Positions 48,689 to 58,751 are shown, counted from the first letter of the stretch. The stretch: 64,000 bases of DNA from Hyphomicrobiales bacterium (GCA_027483505.1 JAIXUP010000006.1:1-64000), one strand, 5' to 3'. Program-made: numbers and translations. Notes: generated by a model from the sequence alone, not told the origin.

Positions 48689-49597
48689 ATGGATAAGAAC
48701 AGCGTCAATTGGGCCGGCCCGATGCCAGCCGTCACCACGCCCTTCGACCGCAGCGGAGCTCTCGACCGGCCAGGTTTCCGCGCCAATGTCGACCGTCTGA
48801 TGAAACTCGGCGCGACCGGTGTCGTGGCCAGCGGCTGCACTGGAGAATTCTGGAGCCTGTCGCTTGAGGAGCGCAAGGCAGTCTATGCCGATGCGGTCGC
48901 GGCGGTGGCCGGGCGCGGCACGGTCATTGTCGGCGTCGGATGCGTCGGGCCAGCCGAGACCATTGCGCTGGCGCGCGAGGCGAAGGCGGCCGGCGCCGAC
49001 GGCGTGCTCGTCTTGCCGCCCTATTTCGTGAAGCTGTCCGATGACGAGATTTTCGCCCACTACAAGACCGTCAACGCGGCCGTCGATCTGCCGATCATGG
49101 TCTACAACATCCCCGGCAATGCCGTGAATGCCGTGACGCCAGCCCTTGCCGACCGGCTTGCCGACCTCGACAAGGTGGTGGCCATCAAGGAGAGTTCGGG
49201 CGACTGGAACAATTTCTACGCCACGATGATCACCGTGAAGGACCGGCTGCGGGTGTTCTGCGGCCCGTCCTCGGTGTTCGGTGCACCGGCCGTCGGGCTC
49301 GGCGCGGACGGCACGGTGGATTGCTTCCCCAATGTCTGGGCCGGCTGTCTCGACATCTACTACGCCGCGCGTGACGGCGACGCGCGCAAGGCGGAAAGCC
49401 TGCAGGAAACCGGGCGACGGATGACAGACCTGTTCATCAGCGGCGGCCGCACGCTCTATCCGGCCACGAAGGCCGCGATGGACATGCAGGGCTTTCCCGG
49501 CGGCGGCATGCCGCGAGCGCCCTTGCAGCCGCTGGAGGGCGAGCCGCTCAAGGGTCTGAAGCGTGGCATGGTCGAGCTTGGCGTGATGGCGGGTTGA
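48689..49597 (+). CDS. Dihydrodipicolinate synthase/N-acetylneuraminate lyase family, copy 1
   Basis: GPMPAVTTPFDRSGALD, GCTGEFWSLSLEER, PIMVYNIPG, KESSGDWNNF. Confidence 0.91.
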   Translation: MDKNSVNWAGPMPAVTTPFDRSGALDRPGFRANVDRLMKLGATGVVASGCTGEFWSLSLEERKAVYADAVAAVAGRGTVIVGVGCVGPAETIALAREAKAAGADGVLVLPPYFVKLSDDEIFAHYKTVNAAVDLPIMVYNIPGNAVNAVTPALADRLADLDKVVAIKESSGDWNNFYATMITVKDRLRVFCGPSSVFGAPAVGLGADGTVDCFPNVWAGCLDIYYAARDGDARKAESLQETGRRMTDLFISGGRTLYPATKAAMDMQGFPGGGMPRAPLQPLEGEPLKGLKRGMVELGVMAG

Positions 49598-49598
49598 C

Positions 49599-50381
49599 AT
49601 GGACATCGGATTGAAGGGACGCAAGGCCATCGTCAGCGCGGCCAGCCGGGGCCTCGGGCGGGCATGCGCGTTCTCGTTGGCCAGCGAGGGCGTCGATGTC
49701 ACCATCGTCGCGCGCCATCGCGAGGCGCTGGAGGCCACCGCCGCCGAGATCCGCGCCGCAACAGGCGTGAAGGTCACGACGGTCGCCGCCGATGTGAACA
49801 CGGCGGACGGGCGGAACGCGATCCTTGCCGGCTGCCCCGAGGCGGACATCCTCGTCTGCAATCCCGGCGTCAGGCAGGTCCCCGGCGATTTCCGCGGCTG
49901 GGAGCGCGATGAATGGTTGCGCTGGTGGGACGACCACTTCTTCTCGGCGATGGACCTGATCCGTCGCGTCACGCCCGGCATGTGCGAGCGCAGGTTCGGG
50001 CGTGTCGTCTCGATCTCGGTCAGCTTCGTCAAGTTCCCGCAGGTCGGCTTCGCCCACAGTCATGCCGCCAGGCTGGGCCTCTCCGGCGCCATCGCCTCGA
50101 TCGTTCGCGAGCTGATCCCGCACAATGTCACGGTCAACAGCGTGTGCCCCGGCCTGTTCGACACCGAGGCGCTGCACACCAACTGGCATGCCCACGCCAA
50201 GCGGTTGAACACGACCTATGAGGCGATCAAGGAAGACCGTCTCAAGGGCTGCCCGGCGGGCAGGCTTGCCGATCCGAAGGAGTGTGGTGATCTGGTCGCT
50301 TACCTGTGCAGCGCGCAGGCCGGGTTCATCACGGGTCAGAACATCGTCAATGATGGCGGTGTCTATCAGGGACTGTTTTGA
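49599..50381 (+). CDS. Short-chain dehydrogenase/reductase (SDR)
   Basis: KAIVSAASRGLGRACAFSLASEG; C-terminal FITGQNIVNDGGVYQGLF; catalytic Tyr position replaced (see findings). Confidence 0.88.
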   Translation: MDIGLKGRKAIVSAASRGLGRACAFSLASEGVDVTIVARHREALEATAAEIRAATGVKVTTVAADVNTADGRNAILAGCPEADILVCNPGVRQVPGDFRGWERDEWLRWWDDHFFSAMDLIRRVTPGMCERRFGRVVSISVSFVKFPQVGFAHSHAARLGLSGAIASIVRELIPHNVTVNSVCPGLFDTEALHTNWHAHAKRLNTTYEAIKEDRLKGCPAGRLADPKECGDLVAYLCSAQAGFITGQNIVNDGGVYQGLF

Positions 50382-51127
50382 TCATGGCGCCGGCTGACGC
50401 GAGCCCTGCCGTGTTGCCGGTCGATGGCCGCGTGATCGCGATCACCGGGGCCTCCCGCGGGCTTGGCGCCGCCATCGCGCGCCGCCTGCATGCCGATGGC
50501 TACACCCTCGCACTTGGTGTCCGCGATATGGCTGCGGCGCGATCCCGGCTCGATCTGGCCGGGCGCTGCACCTTTCACCACTTCGACGCGCTTGACGCGG
50601 GCAGCGCCGATGCGTTCATCGATGAGGCGATCGCGGCGCATGGCAAGCTCGATGGCCTGATCAACAATGCCGGCGTGCTGCGGCGTTTTTCGTTCGATCA
50701 TCCCGATGAGCGCGCACTCGACGAGATGTGGGCCGTCAACGTGAAAGCCCCTTTCCGGACCATTGCCCGCGCCCTGCCTGCGCTGAAGGCATCGGGCCAT
50801 GGCCGCATCGTCAACATCGCCTCGACTGACGCCAAGCGCTTTCGCGACCCGTCGGCCCCGCTGGGCTATGTGATGTCCAAGCACGCCCTGCTGGCGCTCA
50901 GTCACGCCGCAAAGTTTGCGGGCTGGGAGGATGGCGTGCGGGTCACCGCGCTTTGCCCCGGCGCGATCGACACCGAACTGATCGCAGGGCTTCCGGGGGC
51001 GACGCCGGCTGCCAACCGCCTCAAGCCCGAGACGGTTGCGGAAGCCGTTTCGCTGCTGCTGCGCCTGCCGAATGCGGCGACCGTCGCGGAGATGGTGATG
51101 AACACCCGGCTGGAGGCCAATTTCTGA
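50378..51127 (+). CDS. SDR family oxidoreductase
   Basis: VIAITGASRGLGAAIARRL, LINNAGVL, YVMSKHALLALS. Confidence 0.92.
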   Translation: MIMAPADASPAVLPVDGRVIAITGASRGLGAAIARRLHADGYTLALGVRDMAAARSRLDLAGRCTFHHFDALDAGSADAFIDEAIAAHGKLDGLINNAGVLRRFSFDHPDERALDEMWAVNVKAPFRTIARALPALKASGHGRIVNIASTDAKRFRDPSAPLGYVMSKHALLALSHAAKFAGWEDGVRVTALCPGAIDTELIAGLPGATPAANRLKPETVAEAVSLLLRLPNAATVAEMVMNTRLEANF

Positions 51128-51138
51128 TGGCCGTGCGC

Positions 51139-52302
51139 TCACCGGTTGCTGATCAGGAACGGCCCCAGATCGACCTCCGGCTGGCGGCCCAGCACCAGAT
51201 CGCCGATGGCGCGCGCCACGACCGGTCCTGCCGTGAAGCCCATCCACGGAAAGAAGCACAGGAAGAAGCCCGGCGCGCGCGGCGCCTCGCCGAGCAGAGG
51301 CTTCCAGTCTGCGGTGCCGTTGACGATCGCCGCCCAGGTCCGGACGACGTCGACGCTGCCCAGGTCAGGAACGACGCTGAGAGCGACTTTCAGGTTGCCC
51401 ACCAGAGACGCCATGTCGGCCACGGGGCGTCCCTTCCGATCAAGCCGGGCGTCCCAGCCCCCGCCGATCAGGATGTTGCCGAGCCGGTTCTGCTTGAGCG
51501 AGAGCTTTTCGCCAGCGGCATACAGCAGATGCCCGATCAGCGGAGCGGTCGGTTCCGTCACGCTGGTCTGGATCGGATAGGCTTCGATCGGCAGGTCGAG
51601 TCCGACCATGCGGGCAAGCTGGCCGGCCTCGGCCCCCGCGCAGTTGACGACGCGTCGGGCATGGATCTGGCCGCTTGTGGTCGCGATGTCGAAACCGCCT
51701 TGTCGGACTGTAAGGCCGATCAGCGCCGTGCGCGTCATGATCCTGGCCCCCAGACGGGCGGCTGCACGGGCGAAGGCGGGCGCGGCGATCAGCGGGTTGG
51801 CCTTGCCCTCGATCGGGTAATGCACCCCGCCAATGGCCCGCTCGGTGACATAAGGAGCGATGGCCCTGAGGTCGCTCCGGCTGAGCAGATGGCCTTCCAG
51901 TCCCTGTTCGCGCTCGATGGCGAGCTTGAGCCTCAAGCCCGCGAGATCAGTATCATTGAAGGCGCAGACCAGCCCGCCGGGCTGGTCGACCTCCAGGTCG
52001 ACGCCGAGTTCGGCCCCGAGGGTCGACCACAGCTCGATCGAGCGCATCATCAGCTTCACGGTCGGCGCGAAAGTCCGCGTCCAGGCCTCGCCATGGGTTG
52101 TGAAGGGTTCGTTCGGGATCTGCGCATGGATCGAGCCGGAATTGGAGCCGGATGCTTGCGTGTTGAGATCGAAGCGTTCGATCAGCAGCGTGTCGACGCC
52201 GTTCTTGGCCAGATGGTGGCTGAGCGCCGCGCCGGCGAGGCCGCCGCCGACAATCAGCACGTCGGTCCGCAATGGTTCACGCGCCTGCCGGGCGTCATTC
52301 AC
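51139..52302 (-). CDS. FAD-dependent D-amino-acid dehydrogenase/opine oxidase beta-like, copy 2
   Basis: DVLIVGGGLAGAALSHHLAKNGVDTLLIERF; NSGSIHAQ; start inferred at GTG 52302. Confidence 0.87.
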   Translation of the reverse strand: MNDARQAREPLRTDVLIVGGGLAGAALSHHLAKNGVDTLLIERFDLNTQASGSNSGSIHAQIPNEPFTTHGEAWTRTFAPTVKLMMRSIELWSTLGAELGVDLEVDQPGGLVCAFNDTDLAGLRLKLAIEREQGLEGHLLSRSDLRAIAPYVTERAIGGVHYPIEGKANPLIAAPAFARAAARLGARIMTRTALIGLTVRQGGFDIATTSGQIHARRVVNCAGAEAGQLARMVGLDLPIEAYPIQTSVTEPTAPLIGHLLYAAGEKLSLKQNRLGNILIGGGWDARLDRKGRPVADMASLVGNLKVALSVVPDLGSVDVVRTWAAIVNGTADWKPLLGEAPRAPGFFLCFFPWMGFTAGPVVARAIGDLVLGRQPEVDLGPFLISNR

Positions 52303-52342
52303 GCCAACTGCATCATCGCCATCAACCTCGGGAGTGAGCAAC

Positions 52343-53182
52343 ATGTCTGATCTCAAAGTCGCCGTGTCGACGTTTCCATATCTCTATTCGCATTCTGGCT
52401 TCGCAGCACTCAAGCACCTGCATGCCATGGGCTACAAGAATTTCGAGATGATGATCTTCCCGCCGCATCTGTGGCCATCCGAACTGATGCCGAAGGCCAA
52501 GCGCGACATCGGCAAGTGGCTGGACGACAAGGGCTGCAGGATCACCTCGTTTTGCTATCCCCTGCTCGACAACAATCCAAACTCGGTCTGCAGGATCATG
52601 CGGCGCTATACGCTCGATCGCTACAAGGAAGCGATCGAGCTCGCCGCCGACTGGAAATGCCCCTATGTCTGCGCCATTCCGGGGCCTGTGAACAGCCTGA
52701 TCGACCCGCCCGTCGAGTGGATGCGGGCATGGTTCGTCGAGGGCATGAAGGAACTGGTCAAGTTCGCCAAGGGCTCCGGCGTCGAGATCATCCTCGAAAA
52801 TGTGCCCTTCACCTATCTGCCATCGGCGCAGCAGATGCTGGATGTCGCCAACGACATCGGCCCGGATGTCGGCATCAATTTCGACATCTGCAACTCGGCC
52901 TTCATCAAGGAGGATGTGCCTGCTGCCATCAAGCTGCTCGGCAGCCGCATCAAGAATGTCCACATCTCGGACTCGACCTTCGCGGTTTTCAAACATGACA
53001 AGCTCGGCGGCGGCATCGTCAAGCCAGGTCCTGCCGCCAAGGCCCTGAAGGACATCGGCTATGACGGCATGACCGTGCTCGAAATCATTGCCGACGCCAT
53101 GAACCCCGCCAACACACCCGATGCCGACATCCTTGCCTCGCACGACGTGCTCGGCAAGCATGGCTGGCAGAAGCGCATCTGA
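52343..53182 (+). CDS. Sugar phosphate isomerase/epimerase-like (xylose-isomerase-type TIM barrel)
   Basis: VEIILENVPFTYLPSAQQMLDVANDIGPDVGINFDICNS; IKNVHISDSTFAVF; MTVLEIIAD. Confidence 0.85.
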   Translation: MSDLKVAVSTFPYLYSHSGFAALKHLHAMGYKNFEMMIFPPHLWPSELMPKAKRDIGKWLDDKGCRITSFCYPLLDNNPNSVCRIMRRYTLDRYKEAIELAADWKCPYVCAIPGPVNSLIDPPVEWMRAWFVEGMKELVKFAKGSGVEIILENVPFTYLPSAQQMLDVANDIGPDVGINFDICNSAFIKEDVPAAIKLLGSRIKNVHISDSTFAVFKHDKLGGGIVKPGPAAKALKDIGYDGMTVLEIIADAMNPANTPDADILASHDVLGKHGWQKRI

Positions 53183-53196
53183 GGAGAGGAACAACC

Positions 53197-54171
53197 ATGA
53201 AACAGTTTCGTGCCTGTCACACCGTCACCGTCACGCCCTTCACGCCGGATGGCCGCAAGATCGACGTTCCTGCCCTGAAGAAGTTTCTCGACTGGCAGCA
53301 CCGCAGCAAGGTCCCGGGCGTCATCCTGCTCGGCACGACCGGCGAGTTCCTCACTGTCTCTGATGCCGAGCGCGCCGAGCTTGTCGAAGCCACGGTCCAG
53401 CACTGCAAGGGCAAGATGACCGTGATGGTCGGCGCCACCCACGCCCACACGCCGACGGCAGTGCGCTTTGCGCGCGAAGCCGAAAAAGCCGGTGCGGACG
53501 GCCTGATGATTGCGCCGCCCTACTACTACACCCCCACCGAAGACGAGATCTTCAACTACTACGCGGCCATCTCCGAAGCTGTGTCCATTCCGATCATGCT
53601 CTACAACAACCCCTTCACCACCAATGTCGACATGTCGGCGAAGCTGGTGGCGCGCATGACGAAGGCGCTGCCGAACGTTCGCTACATCAAGGAAGCGAGC
53701 ATGGATGTGGCGCGCGTCTTCGACATCGTCGAGTTGACGGACGGCGTGATGAACGTGTTTGCCGGCGAGCGCGTCGTCGAAAGCTTCAAGCTCGGCGCGG
53801 TCGGCTATGTCGATCCGAACGGCAATTTCTGTCCGCGCGCCTCCACCGGCATGTGGACGCTGCTGGAGAAGGGTGATCTCAAGACCGCCATCAAGATCCA
53901 GCATCTGATCGACGAGATGTGGGGCATCATTAAGCAGGGGCATCCGCTCTATGGCCACCAGTGCTACTCGAAGGCCCTGGCCGCCGCGGCTGGCTATCCG
54001 GTCGGAGACGTCCGCCCGCCGATCACGACCTTCGCGTCGCTCGGCAAGGAGGGGACCGACCGTGTGACCAAGTTGACCCGGATCATGGCCAAGCTCGACG
54101 CGATCATGGACAAGGTCGAGGCGAAAGCTGCCGCCAAGGCCGAGCGCGCCGCCCTCAAGGCGGCGGCATGA
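53197..54171 (+). CDS. Dihydrodipicolinate synthase family, copy 2, with Ala/Lys-rich C-terminal tail
   Basis: HTVTVTPFTPDGRKID, LLGTTGEFLTVSDAER, PIMLYNNPF, RYIKEASMD. Confidence 0.91.
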   Translation: MKQFRACHTVTVTPFTPDGRKIDVPALKKFLDWQHRSKVPGVILLGTTGEFLTVSDAERAELVEATVQHCKGKMTVMVGATHAHTPTAVRFAREAEKAGADGLMIAPPYYYTPTEDEIFNYYAAISEAVSIPIMLYNNPFTTNVDMSAKLVARMTKALPNVRYIKEASMDVARVFDIVELTDGVMNVFAGERVVESFKLGAVGYVDPNGNFCPRASTGMWTLLEKGDLKTAIKIQHLIDEMWGIIKQGHPLYGHQCYSKALAAAAGYPVGDVRPPITTFASLGKEGTDRVTKLTRIMAKLDAIMDKVEAKAAAKAERAALKAAA

Positions 54172-55295
54172 GCGCCATGGCCACTCCCGCGCTGTTCTCC
54201 CCCTTCACGATGCGTGGCGTCACGCTGAAGAACCGCATCGTGGTCTCTCCGATGTGCCAGTATCTGGCAGTGGAAGGGCAGCCGGGCGACTGGCACATGG
54301 CGCATCACGCGCGCTTTGCACTGGGCGGCGTCGGCGCCGCGATCCTTGAGGCGACCGCCATCAGCCGAGATGGCCGCATCACCCATGGCTGCACCGGGCT
54401 GTGGGAGGATGCGCAGATCGCGCCGATGGCGCGGATCACCGCGCTCTACAAGGCCCACGGCGTCGTGCCGGGCGTGCAGATCGGCCACGCCGGCGGCAAG
54501 GCTGCGACCCAGCGACCGTGGGAAGGGGCCGGGCCGTTGCCCGAGGACGGACCTGAGCCGGCCTGGGAGATCATCGGCCCGAGCGCGGTCAAGATCCGGT
54601 CGAACTTCCGAACGCCCCGGCCCGTCACCCTCGCCGAGATCGCGGAGATCGTCGCGGCGTTCGGGCAGGCGGCCCGCAGGGCGGTCGCGGCGGGGTTTGA
54701 CATCATCGAACTGCACGGGGCCCATGGCTATCTGCTGCACTCCTTCATGTCGCCGCTCACCAACCAGCGTACCGACGCCTATGGCGGCTCGCTGGCCAAC
54801 CGGATGCGGCTGGCGCTGGAGTGCGCGGCCGAGGTCCGCCGCGCGGTGCCCGGGCATGTCGTCGTCGCCTACCGGGCCTCGGTCGTCGACAACCTCGATG
54901 GCGGCATCGCCCTCAGCGACAGCGTTGCGCTGGCCGCCGAACTCAAGCAGCTTGGAGTCGACCTGATCGACTGCTCGGCGGGCGGGATTGCCCTGCCGGT
55001 GTCCCTCTTGCCCCAGAAGGTGGAACACGGCTTTCAGGCCCCGTTGGCCGAGGCGGTGCGGCACGGCGCCGGGCTAGCCACCATGGCGGTTGGCCTGATC
55101 ACCGATCCGGTCAAGGCCAATGCGATCATCGCCTCGGGCCAGGCCGATCTGGTGGCGCTGGGCCGCGAACTCCTGGCCGATCCGAGCTGGCCCTATCATG
55201 CCGCGGTCGCTCTCGGGCTCGACAAGCCGGAATCCGTCCTGCCGATGCAGTATGCCTTCTATCTGGAGCGCCGGGCCGCCGTTCAGGGACGATAG
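54168..55295 (+). CDS. NADH:flavin oxidoreductase (Old Yellow Enzyme, YqjM-like)
   Basis: LFSPFTMRGVTLKNRIVVSPMCQYLA, VQIGHAGGKAA, GFDIIELHGAHGYLLHSFMSPLTNQRTDAYGGSLANR. Confidence 0.94.
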   Translation: MSAMATPALFSPFTMRGVTLKNRIVVSPMCQYLAVEGQPGDWHMAHHARFALGGVGAAILEATAISRDGRITHGCTGLWEDAQIAPMARITALYKAHGVVPGVQIGHAGGKAATQRPWEGAGPLPEDGPEPAWEIIGPSAVKIRSNFRTPRPVTLAEIAEIVAAFGQAARRAVAAGFDIIELHGAHGYLLHSFMSPLTNQRTDAYGGSLANRMRLALECAAEVRRAVPGHVVVAYRASVVDNLDGGIALSDSVALAAELKQLGVDLIDCSAGGIALPVSLLPQKVEHGFQAPLAEAVRHGAGLATMAVGLITDPVKANAIIASGQADLVALGRELLADPSWPYHAAVALGLDKPESVLPMQYAFYLERRAAVQGR

Positions 55296-55376
55296 GGCAT
55301 TGCGCGCAAAACTGGGCCCCGGTTTCGCGCGCCGGCAATCTCCTGACTGACGATGGGCCTGCCGGACAGGATCATC

Positions 55377-56141
55377 TCAGGGGATCAGCCCGGCATCGAC
55401 AGGCAGCACTCGTCCGGTGAGCCCTGACGCCATCTCGCTGGCGAGAAACAGCGCGGCCCGCGCCACATCGTCCTCGCCTGCCATCCGTCCCAGTGGCGTC
55501 TGTGCGGCAAAGGCCGAGAGTGCCTCGTCCGGTGAGGGGCCGCCTTCGCTGGCGCGCTGGTGCAGCCGTCCGATCAGCGCCTCCGTCGCCACCGGGCCGG
55601 GCGCGAGCGCGTTGACGCGGATCCCGTAGCGACCGAGGTCGAGCGCCGCGGCGCGCATGATCCCCAGCACGGCATGCTTGCTGGCGGTGTAGAGCATCTG
55701 GCGCGGATGGGAGACCATGGCATTGATCGAGGCCATCAGGATGATCGCGCCGCCCCGGGCTTTCAGATGCGGCACGGCGTGGGCCACGGTCGCCGCGACG
55801 CCGCGCACATTCACAGCCATCACGGCGTCCCATTCGGCAAAATCGAGCTCTTCCGTTTGCCGCCAGGGCGGAACGAGCCCGGCATTGGCGACCACGATGT
55901 CAAGCCCGCCAAGGCTGGCGGCGGCCTCGGTGATCGCCCGCTCAACCCCGGCAGGATCGGTGACGTCGCAGGCGAGGCCGAGGTCGCCCTGCCATGCGCC
56001 GGGCGCTGCCAACGCGGAAGGATGATCGAGCGCCGCGACCTCAGCCCCGGCGTCGCGAAACGCCCGGCCGATCGCCGCTCCGAGACCGCGCGCCGCGCCG
56101 GTGACGAGGGCCCGTCGGCCAAGTAGAAGTGCTGCTGTCAC
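55377..56141 (-). CDS. SDR family oxidoreductase
   Basis: RALVTGAARGLGAAIGRAF, VVANAGLV, YTASKHAVLGIMRAAA, C-terminal LTGRVLPVDAGLIP. Confidence 0.92.
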   Translation of the reverse strand: MTAALLLGRRALVTGAARGLGAAIGRAFRDAGAEVAALDHPSALAAPGAWQGDLGLACDVTDPAGVERAITEAAASLGGLDIVVANAGLVPPWRQTEELDFAEWDAVMAVNVRGVAATVAHAVPHLKARGGAIILMASINAMVSHPRQMLYTASKHAVLGIMRAAALDLGRYGIRVNALAPGPVATEALIGRLHQRASEGGPSPDEALSAFAAQTPLGRMAGEDDVARAALFLASEMASGLTGRVLPVDAGLIP

Positions 56142-57931
56142 GGCTGTTCTGCTCCGGTTCCGGCCGCCTGCCCGCCAAGGTCAAGCGCCGCGATCGCGGC
56201 AACGGAAACGGGCCTCAGCGGTGTTCGCGGTGCGAACATCTGCTCGGCATCGGGTTGCCCACCCAGCGCGCCCGCAAGCAACTCGGCCGCCAGCGGCGCG
56301 CAGTAGCGGCCCTGGCAGCGGCCCATGCCGAGCCGGGTCTGGCGCTTGATGGCCCCAAGGCTCGTGGCCCCGCTGTCGAGCGCAGCACGCAGCGCGCCCT
56401 GCGAGACCTCCTCGCACCGGCAGACCAGCGTATCAGGGCCGGCCAGTTCGGTCGTGATCGGCTGGCCGCGATAGATTGACCAGAGCGCTGTCTGGAACCG
56501 CGAGGCCCGCCGCAGTTCTGTGCGGGCCCTGTCGAGCTCGCGCGTCTGTTCCGGGCCGGGCGCGGCGCCGCACGCGCGGGCCGCTGCGTAGCCGGCGATA
56601 ACCCCGCTGGCCATCGCGATCCGCGCCCCGCCAAAGCGCGCCCCGTCGCCGGCGGCGAAGATGTCTGGCCTGCCGGTGCGGCCATCGCCGTCGCAGCTGA
56701 GCGCAAGATGCCGCCAGTGCTCGTCAAACCTGAGCTCGCACCCGAGCGCTGCTGCAAGCTCCAGCGCCGGATTGAAGCCGTATCCAAGGCACAGGACATC
56801 CGCCTCAAGCCACTGGATGCGGCTCATGTCAGGCTTGCGGCACGCATCAAGCGGCGCCAGCGCAACCCGTGACACGCGCCCATCACCCTCGGCTCTGATG
56901 ACGGCGTGGCCATGGAGGAGGGGCACGCCGTGCCTGAGCAGGGCCAGCCGGTAGCCCAGCCCGTCCGCGACCAGCTGCGGTGCCATCGCCAGCATCGTGG
57001 CGAGATGCGGCAATGCCCGCAGGCCCGGCGCGGGCGACAATTCGGCCACTGCGACCACCTTTATGCCCGCGCGCAGCAACTCCGCCGCCAGTTGCAGGTT
57101 CAGCGGACCATGTCCCGCAATGAGCACCCTCCGGCCCGGCGAAACGGCGTAGGCCCTCAGAAAGCTCTGCGCCGCCCCGGTCGTCATCACGCCGGGCAAG
57201 GTCCAGCCGGGGAAGGGCGCTGCCCGCTCGACGGCGCCGGTGGCCAGCACGAGCTTGCGGTAGATCACCCGGCGCGTGCCGCCCGGCTGGACAATCAGCA
57301 GGTCATTGGCCCCCGTGCTCGACCAGACGGCGGCTTCGGCAAGGTGGGTGACGCCGGCTGCGATTGCACGGGCGGCGAGGGCGCGCCCCTCGCGGAACTG
57401 CCGGTCCAGTGCCGATGCGGTGACCGGAAGCCCCTCAGCGGGCTGCTTGAAATACTGTCCGCCAGCCAGCTTCCGCTCGTCGATCATGGCCACACGGAGG
57501 CCGGAACGTGCCGCCGCCAGCGCCGCCGACAGGCCCGCCGGGCCGCCGCCGACCACGGCGACATCGACGCTCAGAGGCGCAGCACCGCCGGATTCGGTCC
57601 GATCCGGCGCTTGCCGCAGGCGCGGCGTATGCGTCGCGACAGCCATGCCGGCCGTCACGGGCGTCAGGCAGGCCCGCACCGTGTCGCCATCCGCCGTGAC
57701 GAGGCAGTCATGGCACGCGCCCATGCCGCAAAACGGCCCGCGCGCCGCGTCGTTGCGTGTCAGCCTGCAGGCCGGCCGCCCCGCCGCAGCCAGGGCCGCC
57801 GCGATGGTCTCGCCGGGATGGGCCTGCAAGGGCTCGCCATTGAAATTGAAACTGAGCGGCGGTTGGCGTGGCGCAATGCCCGGCAGCGTGACCCGAAGGC
57901 CTGCCGTTGGCCTCGCCGCCTCATCGGACAT
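56138..57931 (-). CDS. Fused [2Fe-2S]-ferredoxin/FAD-dependent amine (opine oxidase alpha-like) oxidoreductase, copy 2
   Basis: PFCGMGACHDC, VAVVGGGPAGLSAALAAARSG, CRCEEVSQGALR...GMGRCQGRYC; paralog of 40343-42028. Confidence 0.88.
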   Translation of the reverse strand: MSDEAARPTAGLRVTLPGIAPRQPPLSFNFNGEPLQAHPGETIAAALAAAGRPACRLTRNDAARGPFCGMGACHDCLVTADGDTVRACLTPVTAGMAVATHTPRLRQAPDRTESGGAAPLSVDVAVVGGGPAGLSAALAAARSGLRVAMIDERKLAGGQYFKQPAEGLPVTASALDRQFREGRALAARAIAAGVTHLAEAAVWSSTGANDLLIVQPGGTRRVIYRKLVLATGAVERAAPFPGWTLPGVMTTGAAQSFLRAYAVSPGRRVLIAGHGPLNLQLAAELLRAGIKVVAVAELSPAPGLRALPHLATMLAMAPQLVADGLGYRLALLRHGVPLLHGHAVIRAEGDGRVSRVALAPLDACRKPDMSRIQWLEADVLCLGYGFNPALELAAALGCELRFDEHWRHLALSCDGDGRTGRPDIFAAGDGARFGGARIAMASGVIAGYAAARACGAAPGPEQTRELDRARTELRRASRFQTALWSIYRGQPITTELAGPDTLVCRCEEVSQGALRAALDSGATSLGAIKRQTRLGMGRCQGRYCAPLAAELLAGALGGQPDAEQMFAPRTPLRPVSVAAIAALDLGGQAAGTGAEQP

Positions 57932-58688
57932 AGCTAGCGCCATTGACGTCAAGGGTCGCGCCCGTCAGGTGCCTGACCTTGCCCGTCGCGAGGAAGGCCA
58001 CCAGTTCGCCAATGTCGGATGGCGGCACCCATTCGCCCATGGCCAACATGGCCGTGACCTTGTCCTCGCCGCCCTGTGATGCGGCAAAATCCTCCGACAT
58101 GCGCGTCCGCACAACGCCCGGCGCGACGACATAGCTCAGGATGTTGTCCTTGGCATAGCCGCGGGCGATGCTCTGGGCAGCGGCCTTCACCGCCGCCTTG
58201 CTGGCCGCATAGGCGAGCATGGCCGGGTTGGTCACGCCGCGCTGGGCCGCCCAGCTTGAAATGGTGATCAGGACGCCGCCGCCGACTTCCCGGTAGTGCC
58301 GCACCGCATGACGCATCAGGCGCGTCGGCGCCAGGACATTGATGCGCCACTGGCTGTCCCAGGCCGAATCCCAGGCCTCGATGCCGTCGTCGATGCCGCC
58401 ATCGACCAGCATGACCGCAGCGTTGAGGACAACCGCATCGATTCGCCCGCGCCAGGCCAGCGCGGCCTGCCAGAGCCCGTCCATGCTGTCCGGCTGGCTC
58501 TGGTCAGCGCTGATGAAGGCTTTACGCTCCGCCGGAATGGCGCTGAGAGCGGCCTCCGCGCCGGCGCGGTCGCGTCCGTAATGGGCGATCACGCTCGCAC
58601 CCTCTGCCGCCAGTGAGGCGGCGATGGCCGCGCCGATGCCCTTCGACGCCCCGGTCACCAGAACAACTTTGCCGCCTAGTGTCGCCAT
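57921..58688 (-). CDS. SDR family oxidoreductase
   Basis: KVVLVTGASKGIGAAIAASLAAEG, YAASKAAVKAAAQSIARGYA, C-terminal LTGATLDVNGASYVR. Confidence 0.92.
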   Translation of the reverse strand: MATLGGKVVLVTGASKGIGAAIAASLAAEGASVIAHYGRDRAGAEAALSAIPAERKAFISADQSQPDSMDGLWQAALAWRGRIDAVVLNAAVMLVDGGIDDGIEAWDSAWDSQWRINVLAPTRLMRHAVRHYREVGGGVLITISSWAAQRGVTNPAMLAYAASKAAVKAAAQSIARGYAKDNILSYVVAPGVVRTRMSEDFAASQGGEDKVTAMLAMGEWVPPSDIGELVAFLATGKVRHLTGATLDVNGASYVR

Positions 58689-58751
58689 GCGCATGTCTCC
58701 GCTTCAGGGGCCAGCGTAGCGTGACCTGACGGCGATGTCAGCAGGTTGAGA

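Noticed and set aside
56223-56237. GTTCGCGGTGCGAAC, a perfect match to the putative IclR palindrome form
   Set aside because: Lies within the coding region encoding the conserved C-terminal MFAPR segment of the FeS-FAD protein; likely coding constraint, not an operator.
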